Source of the DNA: Mixta sp. Marseille-Q2659
GTDB lineage: Bacteria > Pseudomonadota > Gammaproteobacteria > Enterobacterales > Enterobacteriaceae
Assembly (NCBI RefSeq): GCF_940807255.1
Contig: NZ_CALNWY010000001.1
Span: 124,001-188,000 of the forward strand
Length of the DNA: 64,000 nt
Reading direction: 5' to 3'
In this document: positions 29,869 through 41,367 of the stretch, piece by piece
Position numbering within the stretch: the first letter of the stretch is position 1
How the letters are laid out: the number at the start of each line of letters is the position of its first letter
The notes under the pieces: generated by a model
What the model was told of the DNA's origin: nothing
Database searches by the model: none
The model's input: only the letters and a program-made list of their open reading frames with translations
Position numbers and translations under genes: made by a program

Positions 29869-32412
29869 ATGGATATTGGTAACCATACGCCAATGATGCA
29901 GCAGTACCTTCGCCTGAAGGCACAGCATCCTGACATCCTGCTGTTTTATCGTATGGGGGATTTCTATGAGCTGTTTTATGACGATGCCAAACGCGCATCT
30001 CAACTGCTGGATATCTCTCTGACCAAACGCGGCGCGTCCGCGGGCGAACCGATACCCATGGCGGGCGTTCCCTATCATGCCGTAGAAAACTATCTGGCCA
30101 GGCTGGTTCAGCTGGGCGAGTCGGTAGCTATTTGCGAACAGATTGGCGATCCGGCGCTAAGCAAAGGGCCAGTTGAGCGTAAAGTAGTGCGCATTGTAAC
30201 GCCAGGCACCATCAGTGATGAAGCCCTGTTAAACGAGCGCCAGGATAATTTACTGGCAGCAATTTGGCAGGATTCACGCGGCTTTGGCTATGCCACGCTG
30301 GATATCAGTTCAGGCCGTTTCCGTCTGACCGAGCCTGCCGATCGCGAAGCGATGGCCGCGGAGTTACAGCGTACCAATCCTGCTGAGCTGCTCTACCCGG
30401 AAGATTTTGCGGCGATGGATCTTATTGAAAACCGTCGCGGCATGCGCCGCCGCCCGCTGTGGGAGTTTGAACTCGATACCGCGCGCCAGCAGCTTAATCT
30501 CCAATTCGGAACGCGCGATCTGACCGGCTTCGGTGTAGAAAACGCCCATCTTGCGCTACGCGCAGCTGGCTGTTTGCTGCAATACGTTAAAGATACGCAG
30601 CGCACCTCTTTACCGCATATCCGCGCACTGACCATGGAGCGGCAGCAGGATAGCATCATCATGGATGCCGCCACGCGCCGCAATCTGGAGATCACGCAGA
30701 ATCTGGCTGGCGGCGTGGATAATACGCTGGCGGCGGTACTGGATAAAACGGTAACGCCGATGGGCAGCCGTATGCTGAAACGCTGGCTGCACACGCCGGT
30801 AAGAGACAGCCGCATCATTATTCAACGTCAGGAAAGCATTGCCGCTTTACAGGATCTCAGTGCCGATCTGCAGCCGGTGTTACGCCAGGTTGGCGATCTG
30901 GAGCGTATTCTGGCGCGCCTGGCGTTACGTACCGCCCGCCCACGCGATCTGGCGCGGATGCGCCACGCATTTCAGCAGCTGCCGGAGCTGAATGCACTGT
31001 TAGAAAACGCCGAGGCCGGACATCTTCCAACGCTACGCCAGCAAATGGGCGAATTTAACGAGCTGCGCGAACTGCTGGAGCGCGCTATTATTGAAACGCC
31101 GCCGGTGCTGGTTCGCGATGGCGGCGTAATTGCGCCCGGCTATAACGCGGAGCTGGACGAATGGCGCGCGCTGGCTGACGGCGCCACCGATTATCTTGAC
31201 CGTCTTGAAATCCGTGAACGTGAAAAGCTGGGTCTGGACACGCTCAAGGTCGGCTTCAATGCGGTACATGGTTATTACATTCAGGTAAGCCGTGGACAGA
31301 GCCATCTGGTGCCGATGCACTATGTTCGTCGCCAGACGCTGAAAAATGCCGAGCGCTACATTATTCCTGAGCTAAAAGAGTATGAGGATAAAGTGCTTAC
31401 CTCCAAAGGTAAGGCGCTGGCGCTGGAGAAGGCGCTCTATGACGAACTCTTCGATCTTCTGCTGCCGCATCTGGATGCGCTGCTGCAAAGCGCCGCCGCG
31501 CTGGCCGAGCTGGATGTATTAACGAACCTGGCCGAGCGCGCCTGGACGTTAAATTATACCCGCCCAGCCTTAAGCGATAAGCCAGGCATCAAGCTGACCG
31601 GCGGCCGTCATCCGGTGGTCGAGCAGGTATTAAAAGAGCCCTTTATCGCTAACCCGCTGTCGCTGTCGCCGCAGCGTCGCATGCTGGTGATTACCGGCCC
31701 GAATATGGGCGGTAAAAGTACCTACATGCGTCAGACGGCGCTGATTGTGCTGATGGCCTGCATCGGCAGCTTCGTTCCGGCAGAGCAGGCAACTATCGGG
31801 CCGGTCGATCGCATCTTTACGCGCGTCGGCGCAGCGGACGATCTCGCCTCAGGCCGCTCAACCTTTATGGTTGAGATGACCGAAACGGCCAATATTCTGC
31901 ATAACGCGACCGAGCATAGTCTGGTATTAATGGATGAAATCGGACGCGGCACCTCAACCTATGACGGCCTGTCTCTCGCCTGGGCCTGTGCAGAAAGTCT
32001 GGCCAGCCGCATTAAGGCGATGACGCTGTTCGCTACCCACTATTTTGAGCTGACAACGCTCGCTGAAAAAATGGAAGGCGTCGCTAACGTGCATCTGGAT
32101 GCCGTTGAGCATGGCGATACCATTGCCTTTATGCACAGCGTACAAGAAGGCGCGGCCAGCAAAAGCTACGGGCTGGCGGTGGCTGCACTGGCTGGCGTAC
32201 CGAAAGAGGTGATTAAACGGGCACGCCAAAAGCTAAAAGAGCTGGAGGCGTTATCAGGCACGGCGGCGGCAAGCAATGCAGATGGCCCGCAGTTACCGCT
32301 GCTGGTTGAAGAAACTTCGCCTGCCGTCGAGGCGCTGGAGGCGCTGGATCCCGATACGCTTTCACCGCGCCAGGCGCTGGAGTGGATTTACCGTCTTAAA
32401 TCTCTGCTTTAG
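29869..32412 (+). CDS. mutS: DNA mismatch repair protein MutS
   Basis: 847 residues from the ATG at 29869 ([14 protein letters not shown]), which has AAAGGA 9 bases upstream; starts at 29767 and 29845 are less supported. The mismatch-reading Phe-x-Glu motif is F32-Y33-E34 in GDFYELF. Connector, lever, clamp and ATPase domains follow, with Walker [16 protein letters not shown] (about 608), [12 protein letters not shown] and [10 protein letters not shown]. The C-terminus carries the tetramerisation tail. It recognises mispairs and recruits MutL. Confidence 0.98.
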   Translation: MDIGNHTPMMQQYLRLKAQHPDILLFYRMGDFYELFYDDAKRASQLLDISLTKRGASAGEPIPMAGVPYHAVENYLARLVQLGESVAICEQIGDPALSKGPVERKVVRIVTPGTISDEALLNERQDNLLAAIWQDSRGFGYATLDISSGRFRLTEPADREAMAAELQRTNPAELLYPEDFAAMDLIENRRGMRRRPLWEFELDTARQQLNLQFGTRDLTGFGVENAHLALRAAGCLLQYVKDTQRTSLPHIRALTMERQQDSIIMDAATRRNLEITQNLAGGVDNTLAAVLDKTVTPMGSRMLKRWLHTPVRDSRIIIQRQESIAALQDLSADLQPVLRQVGDLERILARLALRTARPRDLARMRHAFQQLPELNALLENAEAGHLPTLRQQMGEFNELRELLERAIIETPPVLVRDGGVIAPGYNAELDEWRALADGATDYLDRLEIREREKLGLDTLKVGFNAVHGYYIQVSRGQSHLVPMHYVRRQTLKNAERYIIPELKEYEDKVLTSKGKALALEKALYDELFDLLLPHLDALLQSAAALAELDVLTNLAERAWTLNYTRPALSDKPGIKLTGGRHPVVEQVLKEPFIANPLSLSPQRRMLVITGPNMGGKSTYMRQTALIVLMACIGSFVPAEQATIGPVDRIFTRVGAADDLASGRSTFMVEMTETANILHNATEHSLVLMDEIGRGTSTYDGLSLAWACAESLASRIKAMTLFATHYFELTTLAEKMEGVANVHLDAVEHGDTIAFMHSVQEGAASKSYGLAVAALAGVPKEVIKRARQKLKELEALSGTAAASNADGPQLPLLVEETSPAVEALEALDPDTLSPRQALEWIYRLKSLL

Positions 32413-32420
32413 ATCAGCGA

Positions 32421-32487
32421 GCCTGTGATTCAGCAAAGCTAAATCACAGGCAATAAAAAAGCGGTGGCCACTGACCACCGCTTTTCG
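32421..32487. terminator. Tandem hairpins between mutS and rpoS
   Basis: The first, GCCTGTGATT/AATCACAGGC (32421-32451, perfect 10 bp), follows mutS. The second, GCGGTGG-N7-CCACCGC (32461-32481), flanked by AAAAAA and TTTT, ends rpoS on the minus strand and also mutS transcription on the plus strand. Confidence 0.88.
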
Positions 32488-32511
32488 CATTACCTTATTG
32501 TCTAAGCATTA

Positions 32512-33504
32512 TTACTCACGAAACAGAGCTTCAATGCTCAGGCCCTGCGCCTGCAGAATTTCCCGCAGACGACGCAGACCTTCAACCTGGATCTGGCGTA
32601 CACGCTCACGAGTCAGACCGATTTCACGGCCCACATCTTCAAGCGTTGCCGCTTCGTAGCCTAACAGACCGAAACGACGAGCCAGTACTTCACGCTGCTT
32701 AGCGTTCAGTTCAAACAACCACTTAACGATGCTTTGTTTCATGTCATCGTCCTGCGTGGTGTCTTCTGGTCCGTTGTCTTTCTCATCGGCCAGAATATCC
32801 AGCAGTGCTTTCTCAGAATCGCCGCCTAACGGCGTATCAACTGAAGTAATGCGTTCGTTGAGACGTAACATACGGCTTACGTCATCAACCGGTTTATCCA
32901 GCTGCTCGGCGATCTCTTCCGCACTTGGCTCATGATCGAGCTTATGGGACAGTTCACGCGCGGTGCGCAGATAAACGTTCAACTCCTTGACGATGTGAAT
33001 CGGCAAACGAATAGTACGGGTTTGGTTCATAATTGCCCGTTCAATCGTTTGACGAATCCACCAGGTGGCATACGTTGAGAAACGGAACCCACGTTCCGGG
33101 TCAAACTTCTCAACTGCACGAATTAAGCCAAGGTTGCCCTCTTCAATCAGGCCCAACAGTGCCAGACCACGATTGCTGTAACGACGAGCAATCTTCACCA
33201 CCAGTCGTAAGTTACTTTCAATCATGCGACGACGAGATGGAATGTCGCCTTTTAATGCGCGGCGAGCAAAGAATACTTCTTCCTCTGCCGTCAACAGCGG
33301 CGAATAACCAATCTCACCGAGGTAAAGCTGCGTCGCATCTAAAACACGTTGCGTCGCACCCTGTGACAACAACTCTTCTTCAGCTAGTTCGTTATCACCA
33401 GGTTCATTTTCAACAAGAGCCTTCTCGTCGAAAATCTCAGCTCCGTTCTCGTCGAATTCCGCATCTTCGTGTAACTCGTTAACTTTCAGCGTATTCTGGC
33501 TCAT
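32512..33504 (-). CDS. rpoS: Stationary-phase sigma factor RpoS
   Basis: 330 residues, full length. Sigma regions 1.2 ([14 protein letters not shown]), 2 ([20 protein letters not shown]), 3 and 4 ([29 protein letters not shown]) are intact. The acidic N-terminus has an EEELL element. No truncation, in contrast to many laboratory rpoS alleles. The main promoter is expected inside nlpD. mutS and rpoS are only 99 bases apart, without the variable insert seen here in E. coli. Confidence 0.98.
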   Translation of the reverse strand: MSQNTLKVNELHEDAEFDENGAEIFDEKALVENEPGDNELAEEELLSQGATQRVLDATQLYLGEIGYSPLLTAEEEVFFARRALKGDIPSRRRMIESNLRLVVKIARRYSNRGLALLGLIEEGNLGLIRAVEKFDPERGFRFSTYATWWIRQTIERAIMNQTRTIRLPIHIVKELNVYLRTARELSHKLDHEPSAEEIAEQLDKPVDDVSRMLRLNERITSVDTPLGGDSEKALLDILADEKDNGPEDTTQDDDMKQSIVKWLFELNAKQREVLARRFGLLGYEAATLEDVGREIGLTRERVRQIQVEGLRRLREILQAQGLSIEALFRE

Positions 33505-33554
33505 AAGCGGCTCCTACCCGTGATCCGTGGGCAGAACTTCAAGGCTCTGCCCGT

Positions 33555-34628
33555 TTATCGCTGCGGTAAATAACGCAACGGGTTGACGGATTTCCCCTTG
33601 TAACGAATTTCAAAATGTAATCTTACTGAACTGGTTCCGGTGCTACCCATAGTAGCTATCTTCTGCCCCGCCTTAACTTCTTGTTGTTCCCGGACCAGCA
33701 TAGTGTCGTTATGGGCGTAGGCACTCAGGTAATCATCATTATGTTTGATGATAATCAGATTACCGTAACCGCGCAGTGCATTACCTGCATACACTACACG
33801 ACCGGATGCGGTGGCAACCACTGGCTGTCCTCGCGATCCTGCGATATCGATCCCTTTATTACCACCTTCAGCGGCAGAGAAGTTATCGATAATCTTACCG
33901 TCGGTAGGCCAACGCCAGCCAGCCACAGGGGTTGAACTGGAAGTTGTACTGCTGACCGTCGGCGGTGCGGTAACCGGGGCTGTTGTCGTTGCAACAGTTG
34001 TTGTCCCCGCTGAAGGCAACATTTTGCCGCCATCTGATTTTTCTGAATCATCAGAATACGTAATAACCGGTTGCTGCGCAACTGTAGAAGATTTGATTTG
34101 TGTTGAGCCTGGAGGAGTAGGTACGCCCCCCTGCGTTGCATCCGCTACCGTAATCGCATTTCCACCGGTAATCGGTGAACCTGAGCCGTTACCAACCTGC
34201 AAAGCCTGTCCCACGTTGAGGTTGTAAGGCGCAGCGATATTATTTCGCTGGGCTAAATCACGAAAATCATTGCCGGTAATCCAGGCGATATAGAACAATG
34301 TATCGCCTCGTTTCACCGTATATGTATCACCGCTGTAACTACCTTTCGGAATATTCTCATAACTGCGGTTATAAACGATACGGCCATTCTGCGTGATTAC
34401 ATTAGCATTGTTACTATTCGCGCTGGATGAAAATACAGGCCTTGCAGAAGTCGAGCCGTTTGACATGCCGCCGGAACCGGCGCTTACGGCTCCGCCCTGT
34501 GACTGACTGCCAACGGAGCTAATCGGAGCCTGAGCGTTATCATTAGAAGTACAACCCGTCAGCCAAAATCCAATTAATGAAACAGCCGCAAGGCGGCTTA
34601 AAGTAAAAAGTGGGCTTCCTGTGCTCAT
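33555..34628 (-). CDS. nlpD: Amidase activator lipoprotein NlpD
   Basis: 357 residues. A signal peptide with lipobox LTGC makes Cys26 the lipid anchor. A long Ser/Gly/Thr-rich linker leads to a LysM domain (about 104-150, [20 protein letters not shown]), another linker, and a C-terminal LytM/M23 domain (about 245-350). The catalytic metal site is degenerate (NKGIDIAG lacks the first His), as in all NlpD, which activates AmiC rather than cutting peptidoglycan. The rpoS promoter likely lies inside it. Confidence 0.96.
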   Translation of the reverse strand: MSTGSPLFTLSRLAAVSLIGFWLTGCTSNDNAQAPISSVGSQSQGGAVSAGSGGMSNGSTSARPVFSSSANSNNANVITQNGRIVYNRSYENIPKGSYSGDTYTVKRGDTLFYIAWITGNDFRDLAQRNNIAAPYNLNVGQALQVGNGSGSPITGGNAITVADATQGGVPTPPGSTQIKSSTVAQQPVITYSDDSEKSDGGKMLPSAGTTTVATTTAPVTAPPTVSSTTSSSTPVAGWRWPTDGKIIDNFSAAEGGNKGIDIAGSRGQPVVATASGRVVYAGNALRGYGNLIIIKHNDDYLSAYAHNDTMLVREQQEVKAGQKIATMGSTGTSSVRLHFEIRYKGKSVNPLRYLPQR

Positions 34629-34793
34629 TTATCCCCCGTGATAACAAACCTGTGACGCGCTTTAAAACCGCGGACGCGACATGGCGCGTCCGGTTATCTG
34701 TTGCTGACAGATGGAATGGCTGATACTAACAACAACCCTATTCCTGTGCCATTAATCAGTTGTGAAGAAATGCGTTGTTGATTGTCGCAGCGA

Positions 34794-35420
34794 TCAGGCG
34801 AGATCGCCCTGTACCAACGGTACAAAACGTACCGGCTCAATCGTTTCAACGATAAATTCGCTACCTTTACGCCGAATGCGCTTCAGAAGCTGTAGCTCTT
34901 CCCCCACCGGCAGAACCATTATTCCGCCCTCATCAAGCTGGGCCATCAGAGCTTCAGGAATTTCCGGCGGCGCGGCGGTGACAATTATGGCATCAAATGG
35001 CGCGCGCGCCGCCCAACCTTGCCAGCCATCGCCATGACGCGTAGAGACATTATGCAGATCGAGCTGTTTCAGGCGGCGTTTTGCCTGCCATTGCAGCCCT
35101 TTAATCCGCTCAACGGAACAGACATGATCGACCAGATGCGCGAGGATGGCCGTTTGATAGCCTGAGCCGGTGCCAATTTCCAGCACGCGTGAATCGGGCT
35201 TCAGCTCCAGCAGTGCGGTCATTTTCGCCACCATATAAGGTTGCGAAATGGTCTGCCCGGAGCCAATCGGCAGCGCCATGTTTTCCCACGCCTTATGCTC
35301 CAGCGCTTCATCAACAAAGCGTTCGCGCGGAACATCCCCGATCGCTTTCAGCAAAAGCTCATCCTCAATGCCCTGCTGACGTAACTGATTCAGCAAAGCC
35401 TCGATGCGTCTGCTCACCAT
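34794..35420 (-). CDS. pcm: Protein-L-isoaspartate O-methyltransferase Pcm
   Basis: 208 residues, the E. coli length. It repairs isoaspartyl damage in proteins using AdoMet. Motifs are [16 protein letters not shown], the AdoMet loop [14 protein letters not shown] and [13 protein letters not shown]. Its ATG overlaps the true surE stop by 7 bases, so it is normally coupled to surE. Confidence 0.97.
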   Translation of the reverse strand: MVSRRIEALLNQLRQQGIEDELLLKAIGDVPRERFVDEALEHKAWENMALPIGSGQTISQPYMVAKMTALLELKPDSRVLEIGTGSGYQTAILAHLVDHVCSVERIKGLQWQAKRRLKQLDLHNVSTRHGDGWQGWAARAPFDAIIVTAAPPEIPEALMAQLDEGGIMVLPVGEELQLLKRIRRKGSEFIVETIEPVRFVPLVQGDLA

Positions 35421-36174
35421 AGCGACTCGACTCCGGCTTTAGTTAACCAGCTGGCGACCACCTCTTGCGCCTGATGCGCGGTCAGATCGACATGCAGCGC
35501 CGTTACGGAGACATAGCCTTCATCAACGGCGGCAAAATCGGTATCCGGCCCGGCGTCATGCTTATCGCCCGGCGGCCCGATCCAGTAGAGCGTATTGCCG
35601 CGCGGATCCTGCTGCGGAATAACTTTATCGGCGGGATGACGACTGCCGCAGCGGGTTACGCGGATCCTTTGATTTGATCCAGCGGCAGGTCGGGAACATT
35701 AATATTCAGAATACGGCCGGTGCGCAGCGGCTCGCGCTGCAGGCCCTGTAAAATAGCGCAGGTGACTGCCGCAGCGGTTTCATAATGCTGCTGACCGTCA
35801 AGGGACACCGCCAGCGCGGGCAGCCCCAGATGACGCCCTTCCATCGCGGCAGCGACCGTGCCAGAGTAAATGACGTCATCGCCTAAATTCGGCCCGGCAT
35901 TAATCCCGGAAACCACAATATCCGGCTTTGGCCGCATCAGGGCATTCACGCCCAGGAATACGCAATCGGTCGGCGTGCCCATCTGTACGGCAATATCGCC
36001 GTTTGGCCAGGGAAAAGTACGTAACGGCGTTTCCAGTGTCAGCGAGTTTGAGGCGCCGCTGCGATTGCGATCGGGCGCGACAACCTGCACTTCGGCTATC
36101 TCACGCAGCGCCTTTGCCAGCGTCTGAATACCCGGCGCCTGAATTCCGTCATCATTACTCAGCAATATCCGCAT
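35414..36174 (-). pseudogene. surE: 5'/3'-nucleotidase SurE, interrupted by a 1-base deletion
   Basis: The reading frame begins [15 protein letters not shown] with the metal site NDD and the conserved [18 protein letters not shown], then meets a stop at 35656 after LDQIKGSA. In the other frame the family sequence resumes at once as [14 protein letters not shown] and runs to a TGA at 35414 overlapping pcm. The full span is 761 bases; adding one base gives 253 residues, exactly the E. coli length. The lost base lies within about 35662-35668. A residual assembly error is as likely as a true mutation. Confidence 0.9.
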
Positions 36175-37204
36175 CGTTACCTTCCAGTTCGAAAAGTTCC
36201 CTGACTATGCTGGTGGCAAAGCTTCCTGCCGGCAGCCAAAAACGTAACGCCAGCGTGGCGTCATCGTGCCAGTCCCACTGCATATCGCGTGGGATAACCA
36301 GCATCGCTCGACGCGCCGCTTCTACCCGCTCACGCTCAAGCAGCTGAATAAAGGCCGTGCTGTCGACGAGACTCTGCTGTTCGAAAGCCAGCGCAGCGTC
36401 ACGGCTGCCCCACTCGCCGCTGCCCGGCAGCGGCGCGGTAATCCGCAGCTCATTATTTTCAATGCGCGTCTGCAAAGCCGGAAGTTCTTCTTCTGTGGCA
36501 ACAAACCAGCTGCCGCGACCGGTGAGCTGTAGCGCATCGCCGTTCATTGCTTGCGTCAAGCTGCCCTGCTGTGCCAGGCGATCGCTGACCACTTGATTAA
36601 ACATAACGCTACGCGCGGCGGAAAGCAGAAAACTGCGTTTGTTGCGTTCACGCACGCGGATTTCGTCATTCGCCCAGCGCTTTGCCTGTTCCAGGTTATT
36701 GCCCTGATGACCAAAACGCTGCTGACCAAAATAGTTTGGCGCGCCGCCCGATTGCACGCGTAGCAGCCTTTCTTCCAGCACCGCTCGGTCGCTGATGCGA
36801 CGCAGCACCAGTTGAAAAGCGTTCCCTGCCAGCGCGCCGGTGCGCAATTTGCGCTTGTGGCGCGCCAGATGAAGGATTTCGCAGCCTTCCAGCGTAAAGG
36901 CGGAGAAATCCGGCGTCTCTTTGCCCGGCAGACGCAGGCAGATCGTTTGCTCCGTTACTGCATGGCGATCTTTCATGCCGGCAAAACTGACGTCGCGCGG
37001 ATGGATACCGACGAACTTCGCCAGCGCATCCGCCACGAAGCGCGTATTACATCCCGTTTTACGAATGCGCACCAGCAGGTGTTCGCCTTCGCCGTCCGCC
37101 TCGTAGCCCAGATCTTCGGTCACCACGAAATCTTGCGGGCTGGCCTTGAGCTGCCCCTGAATTTCCGGTTTCCCATGCAGCCACTGCCATTCAGGTAACG
37201 CCAT
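36155..37204 (-). CDS. truD: tRNA pseudouridine(13) synthase TruD
   Basis: 349 residues. The catalytic aspartate is Asp79 in [11 protein letters not shown], and the TruD insertion domain follows (about 155-300) with NYFGQQRFG. It modifies U13 of tRNA-Glu. It starts 1 base into the ispF stop and its 3' end overlaps surE by 20 bases, indicating a tightly coupled operon ftsB-ispD-ispF-truD-surE-pcm. Confidence 0.97.
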   Translation of the reverse strand: MALPEWQWLHGKPEIQGQLKASPQDFVVTEDLGYEADGEGEHLLVRIRKTGCNTRFVADALAKFVGIHPRDVSFAGMKDRHAVTEQTICLRLPGKETPDFSAFTLEGCEILHLARHKRKLRTGALAGNAFQLVLRRISDRAVLEERLLRVQSGGAPNYFGQQRFGHQGNNLEQAKRWANDEIRVRERNKRSFLLSAARSVMFNQVVSDRLAQQGSLTQAMNGDALQLTGRGSWFVATEEELPALQTRIENNELRITAPLPGSGEWGSRDAALAFEQQSLVDSTAFIQLLERERVEAARRAMLVIPRDMQWDWHDDATLALRFWLPAGSFATSIVRELFELEGNDADIAE

Positions 37205-37683
37205 TATGCCTCCGCCCGTACAATAAGCGCCACGGCTTCACAGGCGATGCCTTCGCCGCGTCCGGTAAAGCCCAGCTTCTCGGTGGTGGTCGCTTTTACG
37301 TTGACGTCATCCATGTGGCAACCCAGATCTTCTGCAATATTGATGCGCATCTGCGGCACGTGCGGCAGCATTTTCGGCGCCTGCGCAATAATGGTGACAT
37401 CAACATTCACCAGCCGGTAGCCTTTTGCCTGAATGCGTCGCCAGGCTTCGCGCAACAGTCCGCGACTGTCAGCGCCTTTAAACGCCGGATCGGTATCGGG
37501 AAACAGCTTGCCAATATCGCCCATTGCGGCGGCGCCCAGCAGCGCGTCGGTTAACGCATGCAGCGCGACATCGCCATCGGAATGAGCAATAAAGCCTTGT
37601 TCAAACGGAATCCGCACGCCGCCGATAATCAACGGGCCTTCGCCACCGAAAGCATGGACGTCAAAACCGTGACCAATACGCAT
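37204..37683 (-). CDS. ispF: 2-C-methyl-D-erythritol 2,4-cyclodiphosphate synthase IspF
   Basis: 159 residues from the ATG at 37683, which overlaps the ispD TAA by one base (TAATG) and has AAGGAG upstream; a codon 9 bases earlier is less likely. It is the MEP pathway cyclase. The metal site DVHxFG ([11 protein letters not shown]) and the trimer pocket [18 protein letters not shown] are intact. Confidence 0.98.
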   Translation of the reverse strand: MRIGHGFDVHAFGGEGPLIIGGVRIPFEQGFIAHSDGDVALHALTDALLGAAAMGDIGKLFPDTDPAFKGADSRGLLREAWRRIQAKGYRLVNVDVTIIAQAPKMLPHVPQMRINIAEDLGCHMDDVNVKATTTEKLGFTGRGEGIACEAVALIVRAEA

Positions 37684-38402
37684 TATGCGCACTCCTTATT
37701 ATGTTGTTGAGTAAGATAGAATGCCGCCAGCGCCAGATCTTCCGGGCGGGTCACTTTAATATTGTCGCTGCGGCCAGCGACCAGCTCTGGATGGTAGCCG
37801 CAATACTCCAGCGCCGAGGCCTCATCGGTAATGGTTGCGCCTTCATTTAACGCCCGTTCCAGACAGAGGCGCAGCAGCGCCAGCGGAAACAGCTGCGGCG
37901 TAAGCGCATGCCATAACGCTTCGCGCTCAACGGTATGCGCGATGGCATCTTTACCCGGTTCGCTGCGTTTCATGGTATCGCGCACCGGTGCGGCCAGAAT
38001 GCCGCCAATACGGCTGGAGTGACAAATCATCAGCAGGCGCTGCAAATCTTCGGCGGCCAGGCAGGGACGCGCCGCATCATGCACCAGCACCCATTCGGCC
38101 TGCTCCGCGACCTGCAGACCGGCCAGCACCGAATCGGCGCGCTGTTTTCCGCCCGTCACCGTGATAATGCGGCTATCGTGCGCCAGCGGCAGCTGTTGAA
38201 AATAGTTGTCGTCCGGGCTAAGCGCAATAATCACCCGGTTAATTGCCGGATGCGCCAGCAGGCTGGCGATGCTGTGTTCCAGAATCGTGGACTGACCGAT
38301 GGTCAGGTACTGCTTGGGGCGCCCGGACTGCATACGGCTGCCGATACCGGCCGCGGGCACCACGGCGATAATATCCGGCCAGGCGTCAGTTTTAGTGGTC
38401 AT
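37683..38402 (-). CDS. ispD: 2-C-methyl-D-erythritol 4-phosphate cytidylyltransferase IspD
   Basis: 239 residues. Nucleotidyltransferase with the signature [20 protein letters not shown] and [10 protein letters not shown]. It transfers CMP to MEP in the MEP isoprenoid pathway. It starts 2 bases after the ftsB stop and overlaps ispF by one base. Confidence 0.97.
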   Translation of the reverse strand: MTTKTDAWPDIIAVVPAAGIGSRMQSGRPKQYLTIGQSTILEHSIASLLAHPAINRVIIALSPDDNYFQQLPLAHDSRIITVTGGKQRADSVLAGLQVAEQAEWVLVHDAARPCLAAEDLQRLLMICHSSRIGGILAAPVRDTMKRSEPGKDAIAHTVEREALWHALTPQLFPLALLRLCLERALNEGATITDEASALEYCGYHPELVAGRSDNIKVTRPEDLALAAFYLTQQHNKECA

Positions 38403-38404
38403 TG

Positions 38405-38722
38405 CTATCGTTGTTGATTTGGCAAAGCCTGCTGTCCGTTACGTTTATTTTGATCGGGCACCAGACGATAGAAAGTCTCTCCGGGTCTAATCATCCCCAG
38501 CTCATTGCGCGCGCGCTCTTCAATCGCTTCCGAACCGCCGTTCAAATCGTCGATTTCAGCAAACAGCTGATCGTTGCGCGCCTTTAGTTTGGCATTATTC
38601 GCCTGTTGTACCGCAACGTCTTCGTTGACGCGGGTGTAATCATGAATACCATTTTTGCCCAGCCACAACGAATATTGCAGCCAAACCAGTAATGCCAGTA
38701 ACAGCAGCGTCAGTTTTCCCAT
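38405..38722 (-). CDS. ftsB: Cell division protein FtsB
   Basis: 105 residues. An N-terminal membrane helix ([15 protein letters not shown], about 5-20) is followed by a periplasmic coiled coil (about 30-70) that pairs with FtsL and FtsQ in the divisome. The segment [19 protein letters not shown] is conserved. It is first in the ispDF operon; its promoter should lie within 38723-38935. Confidence 0.96.
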   Translation of the reverse strand: MGKLTLLLLALLVWLQYSLWLGKNGIHDYTRVNEDVAVQQANNAKLKARNDQLFAEIDDLNGGSEAIEERARNELGMIRPGETFYRLVPDQNKRNGQQALPNQQR

Positions 38723-38935
38723 CCCCGCCCCCTGAAAAACGGCTCAATCATCCCATAACTTTTCACCGGACTCCACTGTGCAGGCGAAATTGCGCCGCTT
38801 TCTGCACGGGGCGCCTGGAAATAGCGCAGCAGGTAAAGTTTTGTAACGCGTGGTCGCGTTTGATCATAGCCCGATATCGGTAAAAACAGCCTTGCTACGT
38901 ATGCCGGGGCGCGAATCGCCAAAGGATCGCAGGCA

Positions 38936-39277
38936 TTACCAGCCGGTGAGCCAGGAGAAGAGCAGCCAGAAAAGACACACCACCGTGACCAGAGTTAACA
39001 GCAGCGTCCAGATAATCTGACCACGCAGCAGCAGACAAAACGCGATGCCAATCAGGACGGCTACCGGCAGCAGAGCGAGGAAGAAGGGCCAGGTATACAG
39101 CAGGAAAAACAGCGTATTGGAGCCGTAGAGCAGGAAGGGGATCGCCAGCGCGCACCAGTAAGAAACAAAACCAATAACGCCGCCGGGAAAAGACCAGGCG
39201 CGCTCGTCCTGGTCACTGTTATTTTTACGGGCCAGCAGGGGTGTAACATTATGCATAGGTATCCTGTTGTTGCGCAT
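38936..39277 (-). CDS. ygbE: DUF3561 inner membrane protein YgbE
   Basis: 113 residues with three or four hydrophobic helices and the conserved GSNTLFFLLYTWPFFLALLPVAVLIG of the YgbE family. The function is unknown. I kept the ATG at 39277 because the N-terminus aligns with E. coli YgbE; the ATG at 39256 has a better ribosome site (AGGAT) and may be the true start. It follows cysC by 35 bases and is likely the last gene of the cysG-cysDNC unit. Confidence 0.88.
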   Translation of the reverse strand: MRNNRIPMHNVTPLLARKNNSDQDERAWSFPGGVIGFVSYWCALAIPFLLYGSNTLFFLLYTWPFFLALLPVAVLIGIAFCLLLRGQIIWTLLLTLVTVVCLFWLLFSWLTGW

Positions 39278-39312
39278 AGCGGCCTGCTCTCAGGCAGTTT
39301 GCCGCTGCAATC

Positions 39313-39918
39313 TCAGGAATTGATAATATCGTGCCGACGCAGCAGGTCTAACAGTTGCGCCGTCAATTTTGTTACCAATTGTTCGCCATCCAGGCGGATT
39401 TCCGGCTGTTCCGGCGCTTCATAAACCGCGTCGATGCCGGTGAAGTTACGTAGCTCGCCCGCCCGCGCTTTTTTGTATAATCCTTTGGGATCGCGCGCTT
39501 CGCAAATTGACAGCGGCGTATCGACAAACACCTCGATAAATTCGCCGTCGCCCAGCATTTCTCGCACCATCTGCCTTTCAGCGCGGTGCGGCGAAATAAA
39601 GGCGGTCAGCACCACCAGACCCGCATCTACCATCAGCCGCGCCACTTCCCCGACGCGACGGATATTCTCTTTACGATCGGCATCGCTAAAGCCCAGGTCG
39701 CGGCATAAGCCGTGGCGGACATTATCACCATCCAGTAAATAAGTACTGACGCCCAGCTGATGCAGCGCCTGCTCCAGCGCGCCCGCCACGGTGGATTTAC
39801 CGGAGCCGGAAAGTCCGGTAAACCAGAGGACGACGCCCTGATGGCCATGCTGGCATTCGCGATCGGCACGCGTTACCGCGTGCGCATGCCAGACCACATT
39901 TTCGTCATGAGAGGCCAT
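39313..39918 (-). CDS. cysC: Adenylylsulfate kinase CysC
   Basis: 201 residues. P-loop GLSGSGKS at 35-42, the APS-binding region [10 protein letters not shown], and Ser109 in FISPHR, the phosphoserine position of the family. It phosphorylates APS to PAPS. The ATG follows the cysN stop by one base. Confidence 0.97.
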   Translation of the reverse strand: MASHDENVVWHAHAVTRADRECQHGHQGVVLWFTGLSGSGKSTVAGALEQALHQLGVSTYLLDGDNVRHGLCRDLGFSDADRKENIRRVGEVARLMVDAGLVVLTAFISPHRAERQMVREMLGDGEFIEVFVDTPLSICEARDPKGLYKKARAGELRNFTGIDAVYEAPEQPEIRLDGEQLVTKLTAQLLDLLRRHDIINS

Positions 39919-39919
39919 C

Positions 39920-41356
39920 TTATTTACTGCCCAGGTTATGCAGATCGCGTGCTTCCCAGTGCGGGAAATGACGGCGGATCAGCGCGTTCAATTCCAGCTC
40001 GAAAGCGGAGAACTGACCGTGATGCGCTTTCGCGTCCTGCTGCGGCTGACGAATCATCCCGGCGCCGACGGTCACGTTAGAGAGACGATCGATAAAGATC
40101 ATGCCGCCGGTGACCGGATTCTGCTGATAAGGATCCAGCACCATCGGCTCATCAAACGTCAGGTTGACCAGCCCGATGCCGTTGAGCGGCAGCGCCTCGA
40201 CCTGATTGTTATGAGTCAGGTTGTTGATATTGACCTGATACTCAATGCTTTCAATGCGGGCACGGGTTTTCTTACCGGCGATTTTAACGTCGTAACTTTG
40301 TCCCGGCGTCAGCGCCTGCTCCGCCATCCAGACCACGTCAACCGATGCGCCCTGCACCGCTTTCAGCGTCTCATCCGCCGCCACCAGCAGATCGCCACGG
40401 CTAATATCGATCTCATCGTTTAATACAATGGTGATCGCTTCGCCTGGTGCCGCTTCCGGCAGATCGCCGTCGAAGGTCACAATGCGCGCCACGGTGGATT
40501 CAACGCCCGACGGCAGCACCTTAATACGCTGTCCCACGCGCAGAATGCCGGAGGCCAGCGTACCGGCGTAACCACGGAAATCGAGATTCGGGCGGTTAAC
40601 ATACTGCACCGGGAAACGCATCGGCTGGCTTTCCACCACGCGATTTACCTCCACCGTTTCCAGCACGTCCAGCAGCGTCGGGCCGCTGTACCAGCTCATC
40701 GCGGTGCTTTGCGAAGCGACGTTATCGCCTTCCAGCGCCGACATCGGCACAAAGCGAATATCGAGGTCGCCCGGCAGCTGCGCCGCGAAATCAAAATATT
40801 CTTGTTTGATCTGCTCAAAGCGATCCTGGCTGTACTCCACCAGATCCATTTTATTGATCGCCACCACCAGATGCTTAATGCCCAGCAGCGTTGAGATAAA
40901 GCTGTGGCGGCGCGTCTGATCCAGCACGCCTTTACGCGCGTCAATCAGCAGAATCGCCAGGTCGCAGGTCGAGGCGCCGGTGGCCATATTGCGCGTGTAC
41001 TGCTCGTGCCCCGGCGTATCGGCAATAATAAATTTGCGCTTTTCAGTCGAGAAATAGCGATAGGCGACATCAATGGTGATGCCCTGCTCGCGCTCCGCCT
41101 GCAGGCCATCCACCAGCAGCGCCAGATCGAGCTTTTCGCCCTGGGTGCCGTGACGCTTGCTGTCATTGTGCAGCGAGGAGAGCTGGTCTTCATAAATCTG
41201 GCGGGTATCGTGCAGCAGTCGCCCAATCAGGGTACTTTTGCCGTCGTCCACGCTGCCGCAGGTAAGAAAACGCAGCAGGCTTTTGTGCTGCTGCGCATGC
41301 AGCCAGGCTTCCACCCCGCCTTTATCGGCGATCTGTTGTGCAATAACGGTATTCAT
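39920..41356 (-). CDS. cysN: Sulfate adenylyltransferase subunit 1 (GTPase) CysN
   Basis: 478 residues. EF-Tu-like GTPase with G1 GSVDDGKST (34-42), G3 DTPGHEQ and G4 NKMD, then two beta-barrel domains. GTP hydrolysis in CysN drives the unfavourable sulfate adenylation by CysD. A GAGGAGA site precedes the ATG, 11 bases after the cysD stop. Confidence 0.98.
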   Translation of the reverse strand: MNTVIAQQIADKGGVEAWLHAQQHKSLLRFLTCGSVDDGKSTLIGRLLHDTRQIYEDQLSSLHNDSKRHGTQGEKLDLALLVDGLQAEREQGITIDVAYRYFSTEKRKFIIADTPGHEQYTRNMATGASTCDLAILLIDARKGVLDQTRRHSFISTLLGIKHLVVAINKMDLVEYSQDRFEQIKQEYFDFAAQLPGDLDIRFVPMSALEGDNVASQSTAMSWYSGPTLLDVLETVEVNRVVESQPMRFPVQYVNRPNLDFRGYAGTLASGILRVGQRIKVLPSGVESTVARIVTFDGDLPEAAPGEAITIVLNDEIDISRGDLLVAADETLKAVQGASVDVVWMAEQALTPGQSYDVKIAGKKTRARIESIEYQVNINNLTHNNQVEALPLNGIGLVNLTFDEPMVLDPYQQNPVTGGMIFIDRLSNVTVGAGMIRQPQQDAKAHHGQFSAFELELNALIRRHFPHWEARDLHNLGSK

Positions 41357-41367
41357 CTGGCGTCTCC

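Noticed and set aside
29606-29998. A minus-strand open frame of 130 codons between yjdM and mutS
   Set aside because: It runs into mutS coding sequence in antisense and shows no domain or ribosome site.
34629-34793. A riboswitch or sRNA between pcm and nlpD
   Set aside because: No conserved structure or terminator could be made out; it is probably only the nlpD promoter region.
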